Of a stretch of 64,000 nucleotides of DNA, positions 11,105 to 22,883 are shown in pieces. Position numbers and translations under genes: made by a program. The DNA is from Gallaecimonas kandeliae (lineage in GTDB: Bacteria; Pseudomonadota; Gammaproteobacteria; Enterobacterales; Gallaecimonadaceae): the NCBI RefSeq assembly GCF_030450055.1, contig NZ_CP118480.1:372001-436000 (forward strand). Direction: 5' to 3'. The notes under the pieces are model-generated. The model saw only the letters and a program-made list of their open reading frames with translations, did no database searches and was not told where the DNA came from. Each line of letters begins with the position of its first letter. Position 1 is the first letter of the stretch.

Positions 11105-11128
11105 AAGGCGCCGCTCGGCGCCTTTTTT
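11105..11128 (+). terminator. Intrinsic terminator between the two barrel genes
   Basis: AAGGCGCC / GGCGCCTT stem with GCTC loop and a run of six T. The two paralogues should therefore be transcribed separately. Confidence 0.9.
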
Positions 11129-11309
11129 GTTTGCCTGCCGTTAAGCCTGACCTGAAGTGGGAAGGGTCTTGTTTTGCCGGGGTTCAGCCTTGTTAAGGCT
11201 TTGATTTTTATCTGAAGGTTGGCTAAATCAGGACGCGGGATCCGTTGTGGGGCAGGGCTTGGCGGCTTTATGGTGGCGGCGCTGCTTTGCAACACAAAAG
11301 GAGTGCAGT

Positions 11310-12101
11310 ATGAAAACCATGCTTTTCCCCCTCTCTTTGTCCGCCCTGATGTTGGCCGCCCCTTCTTTCGCCGACAGCTACCAGACGGAAGTGTCCGCCG
11401 GTTACAGTGACCACTCCACCTTCGACAACGCCGATGTCTGGGGCCTGGGTGTGCGCCAATACCTGACCCCCGTTTCCACCGACAATGGCCCCTTCGAGCT
11501 GAACGGCTTCCTGAGCCACGCCAGCTACCTGGAGGCCGGTGCCAGCTTCAACGACAACGTCGACACCCTGGGCCTGGGTGGCCGCTTCATCGCCACAGGC
11601 GACTGGGTGCTGGGTGCCAGCTACCAGAACATCGACCCGGACCAAGGCAAGAGCGCCGATCTGTACCGCATCGAGGCCGGCCGTTATCTGAACGACAGCA
11701 CCCTGCTGACCGGCTACTACAGCCGCCTGGACTGGGGTAACTTCGACGCCGACACCCTGGGTGCCCGCGTCGAGCATTACCTGCCGCTGGCCGGCCAGAC
11801 CGGCCTGCACCTCCAGGGCGACATCAGCAACACCGATGCCGACCAGGGCGACGACGTCTTCGTGCTGGCGGCCAGCGGCGATTACTTCTTCAACCGCCAG
11901 TTGTCAGCCGGCCTGGGCGTGACCCTGGTGGACAGCGACAACGAAGCGCTGGCCTACGGCCTGAACGATGTCAGCGCCAATACCTACAGCGCCAATGCCA
12001 GCTACTGGTTCAACCCCCGTGCCAACGTCAAGATGGACGTCAGCAAGACCGAAGGGGTGACCGGCATGGGCTGGGGTATCAAGGGCAGTTACCGCTTCTA
12101 A
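11310..12101 (+). CDS. Outer-membrane beta-barrel protein (putative porin/YfaZ-like)
   Basis: A 263-residue protein with a clear Sec signal peptide (MKTMLFPLSLSALMLAAPSFA), a barrel of alternating polar and hydrophobic strands, and a C-terminal GSYRF that fits recognition by the Bam machinery. An AAGGAG ribosome-binding site lies 6 bases before ATG 11310. It is the intact tandem paralogue of the broken gene at 10338-11084; they share the GYSDH and DVWxLG motifs and the FNxxANVK motif near the end. Probable small porin or structural barrel; the solute is unknown. Confidence 0.85.
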   Translation: MKTMLFPLSLSALMLAAPSFADSYQTEVSAGYSDHSTFDNADVWGLGVRQYLTPVSTDNGPFELNGFLSHASYLEAGASFNDNVDTLGLGGRFIATGDWVLGASYQNIDPDQGKSADLYRIEAGRYLNDSTLLTGYYSRLDWGNFDADTLGARVEHYLPLAGQTGLHLQGDISNTDADQGDDVFVLAASGDYFFNRQLSAGLGVTLVDSDNEALAYGLNDVSANTYSANASYWFNPRANVKMDVSKTEGVTGMGWGIKGSYRF

Positions 12102-12120
12102 CTTACTGCTCGCGAAAGAA

Positions 12121-12145
12121 AAAAAGGCGCCTATCGGCGCCTTTT
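12121..12145. terminator. Bidirectional intrinsic terminator
   Basis: AAAAAGGCGCC / GGCGCCTTTTT with a TAT(C) loop lies between the convergent barrel gene and tonB-like gene. A/T runs on both sides let it work in both directions. Confidence 0.88.
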
Positions 12146-12778
12146 TCATGCCTTCTTGTCGAGCTTGAAGGCCAGCACCACTTCCTGGTCCGGCTGCGCT
12201 ATGGCCTTGCCGTCCACCACCTTGGGTTGGTAGCGCCATTTGCGCAGGGCGTCCACGGCGGCCTTGTCGAAGAGGCGCTTGGGTTCCGCGTCCAGCACCT
12301 GGACCTGATCCACTGTGCCGGCGGCGGTGACGGTGAAGCGCAGCTTGACCCAGCCCTCCTTGCCGTCACGGGCGGCCTCTATGGGGTAACGGGGGTCCAT
12401 CCGCACCAGGGGCGTGGCCTCCTGGCCTTGGCCGCCCATCCCGCCCGGCGCCGTCATCTCAAGCTTGCCGCCCATGGGGTTGAACTGCCCAACTACGGGG
12501 CCGGTGCCCGAAGGAGGTGCCTGGGTGGTGGCGGGAGCGGTCGGCTGCACGCTTTCCACGGCCGGCATCTTGGTGGCCTTGGGCTGAGGTTCGGGTTTGG
12601 GGTCCTGGGGCGGCTTGGCGCGCTCGGGAGGGGGGAGGCTGACCGGGGTCAGGTCGGGGGACGTCTGGCTGGCCGCGTCCGGCGGTGGCGCCGGGGATTT
12701 GGCCAATTGGGACATGAAATAGAGACAACCCAGGGTCACCACTATCGCCAACAGCACAGCACCGAAGAATCTGCTCAT
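12146..12778 (-). CDS. TonB-family energy-transducing protein
   Basis: A 210-residue protein with one N-terminal membrane helix (residues 5-24), a Pro/Lys/Gln-rich periplasmic spacer (about 30-95) and a C-terminal TonB domain. The domain has the family motif YPxxAxxxxxxGWVxLxFTV near residues 130-150 and DAALRKWRYQP-like residues near 180. TonB proteins carry inner-membrane proton energy to outer-membrane receptors. No exbB, exbD or receptor gene is adjacent, so it must rely on partners elsewhere or act as a structural TonB-C protein. It lies downstream of uvrA on the same strand, but a terminator separates them. Confidence 0.85.
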   Translation of the reverse strand: MSRFFGAVLLAIVVTLGCLYFMSQLAKSPAPPPDAASQTSPDLTPVSLPPPERAKPPQDPKPEPQPKATKMPAVESVQPTAPATTQAPPSGTGPVVGQFNPMGGKLEMTAPGGMGGQGQEATPLVRMDPRYPIEAARDGKEGWVKLRFTVTAAGTVDQVQVLDAEPKRLFDKAAVDALRKWRYQPKVVDGKAIAQPDQEVVLAFKLDKKA

Positions 12779-12847
12779 AGCGCCTCCATTGCAGTCAAGA
12801 TTCTTATTCAGGAAGCGTTATTTCGGCAAAAGTGTCAAGGGGTTATG

Positions 12848-12873
12848 AAAAGGGGCGCCTCGGCGCCCCTTTG
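12848..12873 (-). terminator. Intrinsic terminator of uvrA
   Basis: AAAGGGGCGCC / GGCGCCCCTTT with a 2-base apical gap. Read on the minus strand it directly follows the uvrA stop and ends in a T run. Confidence 0.85.
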
Positions 12874-12874
12874 C

Positions 12875-15691
<2,817 letters not shown>

Positions 15692-15732
15692 AGAGTCCTG
15701 CTTCCACCACTCAGATTAAGCGCTCAAGTATC

Positions 15733-15770
15733 GCACAGCCGTCCGCATTGCCCAATGGCTGTGCTATGAT
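15733..15770 (+). promoter_or_regulatory. Inverted repeat and extended -10 in the uvrA/MFS divergent region
   Basis: A perfect pair GCACAGCC (15733-15740) / GGCTGTGC (15757-15764) brackets an inner CATTG/CAATG pair. It abuts an extended -10 (TGC then TATGAT at 15765-15770) pointing at the MFS gene. It could be an operator or a hairpin. No LexA-type CTGT-N8-ACAG site was found here. Confidence 0.5.
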
Positions 15771-15800
15771 GCCCGCTCAGCCAGCCACAGTTTCAGAGTC

Positions 15801-17168
15801 ATGTCGCAATCAGGTCTTACGCGCACCGAACTGCGTGCCGCCTTCTCACTGGCATCGGTCTTCTCCCTGCGAATGCTGGGACTCTTCATGATACTGCCGG
15901 TATTCGCCCTCTACGGCCAACATCTCCAGGGTTACTCCCCGCTCTGGGTCGGCATCGCCATCGGCGCCTACGGCCTGACCCAGGCGGTGTTGCAGATCCC
16001 CATGGGCATGGCCTCCGACCGCTTCGGGCGGCGCAAGATCATCGTCCTGGGCCTGCTGATGTTCAGTGCCGGCTCGGCGGTGGCCGCCCTGGCCCACCAT
16101 ATCCTCTGGGTGGTGGCCGGCCGTGCCCTGCAGGGGGCCGGCGCCATCGCCTCGGCGGTGCTGGCCATGGCCGCCGACTTGAGCCGCGACGAGCAGCGCC
16201 CCAAGGTGATGGCCATTATCGGCGTCTCCATCGGCCTGTCCTTCGCCCTGGCCATGGTGGTAGGGCCGGTGCTGGCGGCCCAGTGGGGGCTGTCCGGCCT
16301 CTTCTGGCTGACCGCCGTCCTGGCCCTGTGCGGCATACTGGTGGTCAAGTTCGCGGTACCGCAGGTGGTGCACAAGGCGCCCAAGGGCGACACCTTGCCG
16401 GCGCCTCAGCGCCTGGGCAAGATGCTCAAGGATCCCCAGCTGATCCGCCTGGATCTCGGCATCTTCCTGCTGCATTTCCTGCTCACAGCCACTTTCGTGA
16501 TCATGCCGGCCATGCTGGTGAACGCCGGCCTGCCGTCCGACAAGCACTGGGAACTCTACTTCCCCATAGTGGTGGTGGCCTTCTTCGGCATGGTGCCGAT
16601 GATCATCATCGCCGAGAAGAAGCACATGAGCCGGCAGATGGTGCAGATAGCGCTGGTGGTGATGCTCGGCAGCCTGGCCGCCACCTGGTACCTGCAGCAC
16701 TGGCTCTGGGGCCTGATCGCGGCGCTGCTGCTGTTCTTCATCGCCTTCAACTACCTGGAGGCGACATTGCCGGCACTGATCGCCCGCATAGCCCCGGCTG
16801 GCGACAAGGGCAGCGCCATGGGGATCTATTCCTCCAGCCAGTTCCTGGGCGCCTTTTTTGGTGGCAGCCTGGCCGGCGCCATGGCACAGTATGCGGATAA
16901 GGAAGGCGTGCTGATCATGTCCGCCATGCTGGTGCTGTTGTGGCTCTGGATGAGCCGTGGCATGCGCCATCCCAGCAACCTCAAGTCGGTCAGCCTCAGT
17001 GCCCCCTATATGGCGGGGCGTGAAGAGCAACTGGCGGCAGGCCTGTCGGCGCTGCCGGGGGTGCTGGAAGTCAACCTGATGGCCAAAGAGTCGGCCATTT
17101 ACCTGAAAGTGAACACTCAAGAGTTTGAATTAGCCAAGGCCAGAGCATTGCTGGCCGAGGCCGGTTAG
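15801..17168 (+). CDS. MFS transporter with C-terminal YAM-like domain (YajR type)
   Basis: A 455-residue inner-membrane protein with about twelve helices. It has the MFS motif-A region ([16 protein letters not shown] near residues 70-85), then a soluble C-terminal domain of about 65 residues (after [10 protein letters not shown]). That matches the YAM domain that distinguishes YajR drug:proton antiporter-like proteins. Substrate unknown. It is divergent from uvrA, and its stop is followed 8 bases later by the ssb start with an AGGAG between them, so co-transcription with ssb is likely. Confidence 0.88.
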   Translation: MSQSGLTRTELRAAFSLASVFSLRMLGLFMILPVFALYGQHLQGYSPLWVGIAIGAYGLTQAVLQIPMGMASDRFGRRKIIVLGLLMFSAGSAVAALAHHILWVVAGRALQGAGAIASAVLAMAADLSRDEQRPKVMAIIGVSIGLSFALAMVVGPVLAAQWGLSGLFWLTAVLALCGILVVKFAVPQVVHKAPKGDTLPAPQRLGKMLKDPQLIRLDLGIFLLHFLLTATFVIMPAMLVNAGLPSDKHWELYFPIVVVAFFGMVPMIIIAEKKHMSRQMVQIALVVMLGSLAATWYLQHWLWGLIAALLLFFIAFNYLEATLPALIARIAPAGDKGSAMGIYSSSQFLGAFFGGSLAGAMAQYADKEGVLIMSAMLVLLWLWMSRGMRHPSNLKSVSLSAPYMAGREEQLAAGLSALPGVLEVNLMAKESAIYLKVNTQEFELAKARALLAEAG

Positions 17169-17176
17169 GAGCAGAG

Positions 17177-17851
17177 ATGGCCAGTCGAGGCATTAACAAA
17201 GTCATTATCGTCGGCAACCTGGGCGGTGACCCGGAAGTGCGTTACATGCCCAACGGCAATGCCGTCGCCAACTTCACCGTTGCTACCAGCGAAAGCTGGA
17301 AAGACAAGCAGACCGGCGAGCAGAAAGAGCTCACCGAGTGGCACCGCATGGTGATCTACGGCCGCCTGGCCGAGATCGCCGGCGAGTACCTGCGCAAGGG
17401 CTCCAAGGTCTATCTGGAAGGCAGCCTGCGCACCCGCAAATGGCAGGGGCAGGACGGCCAGGACAAGTACACCACCGAGATCATCGTCAGCGAGATGCAG
17501 ATGCTCGACAGCCGTGGCAGTGGCCAAGGCGGCCAGGGCGGCGGCTTCGGCGGTGGTGCCCAGGGTGGCCAAGGTGGTTTCGCTCCCCAGGGCGGCCAGC
17601 AAGGCGGCTTCGGTGGCGGCCAGCAGCAACAGCAGGGTGGCTTCCAGAAGCCCGCCCAACAGCAAGCCCAGGGTGGCTTCGGTGGCGGCGCCCAAGGTGC
17701 CCAGCAGGGCGGCTTCGGCGGCCAGCAGCAAGGCAACTTCGCTGGCAACAGGCCGGCCGCCCAGGGCAACTTCAACGCGCCCAAGCCCCAACAAGGGGGT
17801 TACGGTGCCGACGAGCCGCCCATGGATTTCGACGACGACATCCCGTTCTAA
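17177..17851 (+). CDS. ssb: Single-stranded DNA-binding protein
   Basis: A 224-residue protein. The OB-fold domain fills residues 1-112 ([20 protein letters not shown] start, then the [20 protein letters not shown] core). A long Gly/Gln-rich low-complexity linker runs from about 115 to 212, and the conserved acidic tip DFDDDIPF, which recruits replication and repair proteins, ends the chain. It is longer than the E. coli protein (178 residues) because the linker is expanded. AGGAG lies just before the ATG, overlapping the end of the MFS gene. A terminator follows. Confidence 0.97.
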   Translation: MASRGINKVIIVGNLGGDPEVRYMPNGNAVANFTVATSESWKDKQTGEQKELTEWHRMVIYGRLAEIAGEYLRKGSKVYLEGSLRTRKWQGQDGQDKYTTEIIVSEMQMLDSRGSGQGGQGGGFGGGAQGGQGGFAPQGGQQGGFGGGQQQQQGGFQKPAQQQAQGGFGGGAQGAQQGGFGGQQQGNFAGNRPAAQGNFNAPKPQQGGYGADEPPMDFDDDIPF

Positions 17852-17856
17852 AGAAA

Positions 17857-17887
17857 GAAAAAGCTGCCTCAGGGCAGCTTTTTTTTC
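17857..17887 (+). terminator. Intrinsic terminator of ssb
   Basis: AAAAAGCTGCC / GGCAGCTTTTT stem with a 4-base loop and a long T run. Confidence 0.9.
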
Positions 17888-18028
17888 GCCAGTGGCGCCG
17901 GCCCACCATGACCTTGGCCGCAAAAGCAGGTTTTTCTTAAGGGAGCAGCGGATAAACCCCTGCCTGGCGCTTGGTCTTTGCAGCCGCTTCCGTTTTAATG
18001 GGGCCAGCATTTTCAGAACGAACGGCTT

Positions 18029-19867
18029 ATGGAAAAGCGCCTTCCCTTTCTCGGCAGTACCCTGCTCGCTTTGGCCCTGACCCTGCTGGGCTCCTGGCTG
18101 ATGATGTCAGTCCTTTCCCATCAGCAGCACGACAGCCACATGCTGGCCAAGGCCAGGCAGCTGGCGAGGGTAACCTCCCTCTATCCCGACCTGCCCCCAC
18201 TGCCGCTCTGGGAGGCCCTGACGGCGGACGCCGATGTCATCGAAGCCCGCCTCTACGTGCGGGGCCAACTGCGCCTGCAGTCCCGCCATGGCCAGCTGCC
18301 GGCCGGCGACCGCCAATTCGTGGAACTGCAGCTGCCCGGCCAAAGGCGCCTCAGCCTGCTGTTCGACCGCCATCCCCTGCCTTGGGCCCAGCTCTGGCCC
18401 AGTTTCGCCCCCTTGCTGATCGGTTTGGTCTGGCTGCTGCAGCTGAGCCTGATGCTGGGCAGCCGCTACCGGCGGCTGCGGCTGGCGGTCAAGGGGCTCG
18501 AAGAGGCCAGCGCCAAGGGGCAGACGAAGTCCGAGCCCCTGCTGCCAAAGACAGGCGAACTGCTGGCCAGCCAGCAGCAACGCATCCATACCCTGGAATG
18601 CCAACAACGGCAGATGGACAGCCTGCTGCACAGCGCCGCCTGGTTGGATGCCGGCACCGGCCTTGGCAACCGCCTCTTCTTCGAACAGCACCTGGCCACC
18701 TGGCTGCAGGAGATGGAAGGCAACCGCGTCGGCTGCCTGGTGTTGCTGGAACACAAGGAGCTGGCAGACCTGGATGAAGCCCAAAGCCAGGCCTGGCGCA
18801 GCCAGTTGCTGGCCCTGATGCAGGACAAGCTTGGCCAATGGCCAGACGCCGTGCTGGGCCGCCTGGATGAAGACGAATACGGCCTGCTGCTGCCGCAGAT
18901 GGCCGGCAAGGACGGCCAGCTGTTCGCCCAGCAGCTGCTCAAGGACATCAGCCGCCTGCCCCTGCCCAAGGGCCTGGACGACGGCGACTGGCTGCACCTG
19001 GGTTGGAGCCCCTACCAGGCCGGGGACGACAGCCAGGCCCTGCTGGAACAGGCCGCCATGGCCTTGCGCGCCGCCCAGTTGCAAGGAGAGAACGCCGTCA
19101 TGGCCGCCGGGGTGGAAGGCATGCCCCAGCTGGAGACCGGCAGCGTGCGCTGGCGGACCCTGCTGGAGCAGGTGCTGGCCAGGCACAGCCTCAAGCTGGT
19201 CACCGAACCTGTGCATGGCTTGGAAGGGGACTTGCACCATTGGCGGGTACGGGCCCTGATCCTGGATCCCAAGGGTAAGGAGATCGACGACAGCGTCTTC
19301 ATGCCCATGGCCTGCCGGGTCGGCCAGGAGGAGGCCCTGTCCAGGCTCTGCCTGGAACTGCTGCTGGCCAAGCTGGGCGCCGCCAGGGCCAGGGGCCAGC
19401 GCCTGGCTTTTCGCATCTGTGTCGACGCCCTGCTCAAACCCGGGCTGCAGCGTTGGCTGCGGCTGGCGATGATGGAAGTGCGGGATGCCCTGCCCAACTT
19501 GCTGCTGACGGTGACCGAGTTCGAGCTGGCCCAACATGGCCAGCCCCTGGCGGAGGCCCTCAAGCAACTGGGGGCCTTGGGGGCCGGGATCATGGTGGAG
19601 CGGCTGGGCCAGCACCCACAGCCGGTGGACTGGCAGGCCCTGGCGCCCAGGGCCATCAAGCTGCACAGCTCCCTGGCCCGCCATATCGACCGCAACAGCG
19701 AACAGCAGCTCTGGGTGCAGCGCCTGGTGCAGCAGGCGGTGGATCTCAATGCCGAAGTGCTGGCCGCCGGCATCACCAGCAACGAAGAGCGGCGCTGCCT
19801 GTTGCGGCTCGGGGTCAGCGGCGGGGAAGGCCCCCTGTTCGGCCGCGGTGCCCAGGATCCCCTCTAG
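18029..19867 (+). CDS. mshH: MshH/CsrD-type degenerate GGDEF-EAL regulator
   Basis: A 612-residue inner-membrane protein. It has a membrane helix near residues 8-30, an extracytoplasmic segment, a second helix near 130-148 and a coiled segment, then a GGDEF-like domain whose active site reads RLDEDEY (about 278-284) instead of GGDEF, and an EAL-like domain with VRAL in place of EAL near 406-409. The loss of both catalytic motifs fits CsrD, which in E. coli helps RNase E degrade CsrB/C small RNAs. In Vibrio the homologue opens the msh locus as mshH, which matches its position here. It overlaps the convergent deaminase-like gene by 4 bases. Confidence 0.85.
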   Translation: MEKRLPFLGSTLLALALTLLGSWLMMSVLSHQQHDSHMLAKARQLARVTSLYPDLPPLPLWEALTADADVIEARLYVRGQLRLQSRHGQLPAGDRQFVELQLPGQRRLSLLFDRHPLPWAQLWPSFAPLLIGLVWLLQLSLMLGSRYRRLRLAVKGLEEASAKGQTKSEPLLPKTGELLASQQQRIHTLECQQRQMDSLLHSAAWLDAGTGLGNRLFFEQHLATWLQEMEGNRVGCLVLLEHKELADLDEAQSQAWRSQLLALMQDKLGQWPDAVLGRLDEDEYGLLLPQMAGKDGQLFAQQLLKDISRLPLPKGLDDGDWLHLGWSPYQAGDDSQALLEQAAMALRAAQLQGENAVMAAGVEGMPQLETGSVRWRTLLEQVLARHSLKLVTEPVHGLEGDLHHWRVRALILDPKGKEIDDSVFMPMACRVGQEEALSRLCLELLLAKLGAARARGQRLAFRICVDALLKPGLQRWLRLAMMEVRDALPNLLLTVTEFELAQHGQPLAEALKQLGALGAGIMVERLGQHPQPVDWQALAPRAIKLHSSLARHIDRNSEQQLWVQRLVQQAVDLNAEVLAAGITSNEERRCLLRLGVSGGEGPLFGRGAQDPL

Positions 19868-20763
19868 GCGTCTGGCCAGCGCCCCTGGGCGCGCAGCCCG
19901 TCCAGGCTCTGCAGGCCGCCGGTGTGCAGCATGACGATCTGCTTGCCGTCCAGCTCGCCGCTCTCCACGGCCTGCCACAGGGCCAGCATCAGCTTGCCGC
20001 TGTAGAGGGGCTCAAGGGGTACCCCCAGCTCCGCCTCCAGGGCCCTTATCGCCTCGCCCATGGCGGGGCTGAACTTGCCAAAGCCCGGCCCTTCGTGCCC
20101 CCAGAGCAGCCGGTAGTTCTGATGGGAGCAGTGGCGGGCGGCGAGCAGCCCCTGGATACGGGCCGGCAGCTCGGCGTCCTTCACAGTCGGTACCCCCACT
20201 ATCTCGCCCTGGCCTTGGGCACCCAGCACCAGGCCGGCCAAGGTGCCCCCCGAGCCCACCGGCGTCCAGATCTGATCCCAGCCGGGCGGGAGTTCCGCCA
20301 CCAGTTCGGCCACCCCGGTCAGGGCTTCGGGTGCCGAGCCCCCTTCCGGCAGCAGCAGCCAATCCGGATAAAGGGCCTGCCATTGGGCCAGCCAGTCTGG
20401 GTCATGGCGGCAGCGGTAGTCTTGGCGGCTGACGAAGTGCAGGGCCATGCCCAGGGCCTGGCAATGGGCCAGGGTAGGGGTGCTTTGCTCATGGCCCCGC
20501 ACCAGGGCGGCGCTGGCCAGGCCCAGTTCATGGCAGGCGGCGGCCAGGGCCAGCAGGTGGTTGGAATAGGGGCCGCCCAGGCTCAAGACGCCAGGCTTCT
20601 TGGCCTGGAGGGCAGCAGCCAGGGGATGCTTGAGTTTTCGCCACTTATTGCCCGAGATCAGGGGATGGATGAGATCATCCCTTTTTATGGTTAATTTTAT
20701 GTTCCTTTCCAGTAGGATGGGAGCAAGGACAGGGTAGACTGGTGACGGAATTCTGACTTTCAT
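19864..20763 (-). CDS. PLP-dependent ACC deaminase/D-cysteine desulfhydrase family enzyme
   Basis: A 299-residue fold-type II PLP enzyme. GNKWRK contains the likely PLP lysine (Lys40), SLGGPYSNH near 62-70 matches the substrate/PLP loop, and VGSGGTLAG near 190 is the phosphate-binding loop. Relatives are 1-aminocyclopropane-1-carboxylate deaminases and D-cysteine desulfhydrases; sequence alone does not decide between them. It lies between mshH and mshI on the opposite strand, so the pilus locus is split here. Its composition matches its neighbours, so the placement need not be recent. Confidence 0.87.
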   Translation of the reverse strand: MKVRIPSPVYPVLAPILLERNIKLTIKRDDLIHPLISGNKWRKLKHPLAAALQAKKPGVLSLGGPYSNHLLALAAACHELGLASAALVRGHEQSTPTLAHCQALGMALHFVSRQDYRCRHDPDWLAQWQALYPDWLLLPEGGSAPEALTGVAELVAELPPGWDQIWTPVGSGGTLAGLVLGAQGQGEIVGVPTVKDAELPARIQGLLAARHCSHQNYRLLWGHEGPGFGKFSPAMGEAIRALEAELGVPLEPLYSGKLMLALWQAVESGELDGKQIVMLHTGGLQSLDGLRAQGRWPDA

Positions 20764-20847
20764 CGCTTGGCAGAGTTTTGGATTTAAGTGACACTAATGC
20801 CTAGTTGGGGTCCGGCTTCAGAACAATGAACAGGGATACATGCATTG

Positions 20848-21687
20848 ATGCAGTGGTTTTTCCGTAAAAACACCGCAAAAAACTGGGGATTGGCCCTCTA
20901 CCAGCAGGGGATCTGCCTGTCCGATGCCCAGGGTCATCAGCAGTTTTTTCCCTGCCAGGGTGTCGCCCAATGGCCACAGCAACTGGCCGCCCTGCCGCTG
21001 GAGCCGAACGACCAGGTCCAGCTTATCCTGCCACACAGCGAACTGCACAGCCTTTCCCTGGATAAACCCAAGAGCGAGTCCGTCGGCGAAGACCTCTTCT
21101 GGGCCCTCAAGGACGCCGTGCCCCTGGCGCCCCAGGATCTCCAATTCGACTACTACGAGCCGCCGGCCCAGCCCATGGGCAGCGACAGGGTCAACGTGGT
21201 CTGTGCCAGCAAGGCGCAGCTCAAGACCCTTTGCCAGGCCCTGCCGGCCAAGCCGGTGGCCATAGGCAACGAAGACATGGTGCTGCGTGGCCTCTTCCCC
21301 GGGACCGAGGAAGACAGGCCGGCATTGCTGCTGCACCTCAACCGGGATGGCGAACTGCTGCTGGCCATCTACCGCCAGGGCATGCTTTATTTTTCCCGCT
21401 GGTTGCAGGGCTACCGGTTGCAGCAGGACGAACTGGATCCTTACCTGCTGTCCGAGCGCCTGGCCTTGGATATCCAGCGCGCCCTGGATTACCTGGAAAG
21501 CCAGCTGCGCCAGCCGCCCATAGACAGCATCAAGCTGGCGTTGTCCGCCGTGCTGGATGAAGCCCTGGCGCCGCTGCTGGCCGACAGCTTGGCCCTGCCG
21601 GTGACGTCCTTGAATGACGGCCTTCCCCTGGGGCGGGATTGGGTCGCCTATGCGGCGGCAAGGGAGTTGAATGAAACACTGGCTTAA
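20848..21687 (+). CDS. mshI: MSHA biogenesis protein MshI (PilM-like)
   Basis: A 279-residue cytosolic protein in the position and size range of MshI, resembling the actin-like PilM half of type IV pilus platforms. It has no membrane helix. ATG 20848 was chosen over TTG 20845. A possible -35 (TTGGCA at 20767) with a weak -10 lies upstream, so the main msh transcript may begin in the 84-base gap that separates it from the divergent deaminase gene. It overlaps the next gene by 17 bases, as expected for a tightly coupled operon. Confidence 0.82.
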   Translation: MQWFFRKNTAKNWGLALYQQGICLSDAQGHQQFFPCQGVAQWPQQLAALPLEPNDQVQLILPHSELHSLSLDKPKSESVGEDLFWALKDAVPLAPQDLQFDYYEPPAQPMGSDRVNVVCASKAQLKTLCQALPAKPVAIGNEDMVLRGLFPGTEEDRPALLLHLNRDGELLLAIYRQGMLYFSRWLQGYRLQQDELDPYLLSERLALDIQRALDYLESQLRQPPIDSIKLALSAVLDEALAPLLADSLALPVTSLNDGLPLGRDWVAYAAARELNETLA

Positions 21688-22270
21688 CCTGCTGACGGCA
21701 GAGCTGCTGCCGCCCCGCCAACCCCTGACGGTGGCCGCCATGATACGGCTGCTGCTGCTGGCCGCCTTGCTGCTGGCCCTGGGGCTGGGTTGGGGTTATT
21801 GGCAGCGCCAGCAGTTGGCCGTGGCCCAGCAGCAGCTCAAGGCCCGCCAGCTGCAGGCCCAGCAGCGGCTGGCCACCCTGGAGGCCAGGTTCAAGGAGCA
21901 CCAGCCGGACATGGCCCTGGTGGCCCAACGCGATAGCCTCAAGAGTGACACCGACAACAACAAGACGCTGCTGGCCCGGGTAGAAGAGCTGGATCGGCAG
22001 GGGCAGCAGGGCTTTTCCGGCCTGCTGACCGCCCTGGCCCAGTCCAGCACCCCTGGCCTCTGGCTGTCGCAGATCGATATCGACCAGGGGCGCCTGGCCC
22101 TCGGCGGCAAGGCCAGCAAGGCCGAACTGGTGCCGCAGTGGCTGCAGGGGTTCGCCAAGGAACCCGCCCTGGCCGCCCAGGCCTTCGGCCAGGTCAAGAT
22201 CACCCAGGGTGAGGACGGTTACCTGGCGTTCCGCTTGGACAGCGAAGGAGGCCAGGATGAACATCACTGA
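21671..22270 (+). CDS. PilN-like MSHA platform protein
   Basis: A 199-residue protein: short cytosolic N-terminus (MKHWLNLLTAELLP), one membrane helix (about 23-44), a coiled-coil stretch (about 45-100) and a small periplasmic domain. This is the architecture of PilN. The N-terminal NLLxxELLPP pattern resembles the PilM-binding motif of PilN proteins (NLLPWR-like). Some msh loci name it MshI2. It starts inside mshI and overlaps mshJ by 14 bases. Confidence 0.8.
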   Translation: MKHWLNLLTAELLPPRQPLTVAAMIRLLLLAALLLALGLGWGYWQRQQLAVAQQQLKARQLQAQQRLATLEARFKEHQPDMALVAQRDSLKSDTDNNKTLLARVEELDRQGQQGFSGLLTALAQSSTPGLWLSQIDIDQGRLALGGKASKAELVPQWLQGFAKEPALAAQAFGQVKITQGEDGYLAFRLDSEGGQDEHH

Positions 22271-22883
22271 ACGGCTGGAGTCCTTGAGCCTGCGCGAACG
22301 GCTGCTGGTGCTGCTGGCCGGCCTGGTGCTGCTGGTGACCCTGGTGGGCCTGAGCTGGCTGCAACCGCTGCTGGCGGACAACCAGACCAGGGCCAGGGCC
22401 AATGGCAAGATGGCGGCCGAGCTGGCCAACCTGGCCCAGAGTATTGCAGCCCTCGAGGCCAAGCTGGCCGAAGATCCCAATGCCCAGCTGCAGGCCGAGA
22501 TAGGGCGGCTCAAGGCGCTGCGCCAGACCCAGCAGCAAGCGATCTATGCCAAGACCAAGGCCCTGGTGCCGGCCGATGCCATGGCCCCTCTGCTGGAGGC
22601 CCTGCTCAAGGGCAGGGGGGATCTGCAGTTGGTCAGCCTGAGCACCCTGCCGGCCCAACCCCTGTTGGGGGACAAGATGCCCCAGGGCCTCTACCGACAC
22701 GACCTGGAGTTGAAGTTCAAGGGTGGCTTCCTGCCCACCCTGAAATTCCTGAGCCAGGCCGAGCAGCTGCCCTGGCAGTTCTACTGGCAAAGCCTGAGCT
22801 TTCGCCAGACCACCTATCCTGACGCCGAGATACTGATCCATGTCTACACCCTGGGTACCAGTCCTCATTACCTTGGCGCTTAG
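22257..22883 (+). CDS. mshJ: MSHA biogenesis protein MshJ (PilO-like)
   Basis: A 208-residue bitopic inner-membrane protein: N-terminal cytosolic SLxLRERLL segment, one membrane helix (about 17-38), a coiled coil, then a small periplasmic domain, as in PilO/GspM. ATG 22257 was chosen because AAGGAG lies 6 bases upstream; longer in-frame extensions lack a site. It partners the PilN-like protein just upstream to form the platform linking motor and secretin. Confidence 0.83.
   Translation: MNITERLESLSLRERLLVLLAGLVLLVTLVGLSWLQPLLADNQTRARANGKMAAELANLAQSIAALEAKLAEDPNAQLQAEIGRLKALRQTQQQAIYAKTKALVPADAMAPLLEALLKGRGDLQLVSLSTLPAQPLLGDKMPQGLYRHDLELKFKGGFLPTLKFLSQAEQLPWQFYWQSLSFRQTTYPDAEILIHVYTLGTSPHYLGA

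Noticed and set aside
15692-15800. LexA (SOS) box between uvrA and the MFS gene
   Set aside because: No CTGT-N8-ACAG match on either strand in this gap.
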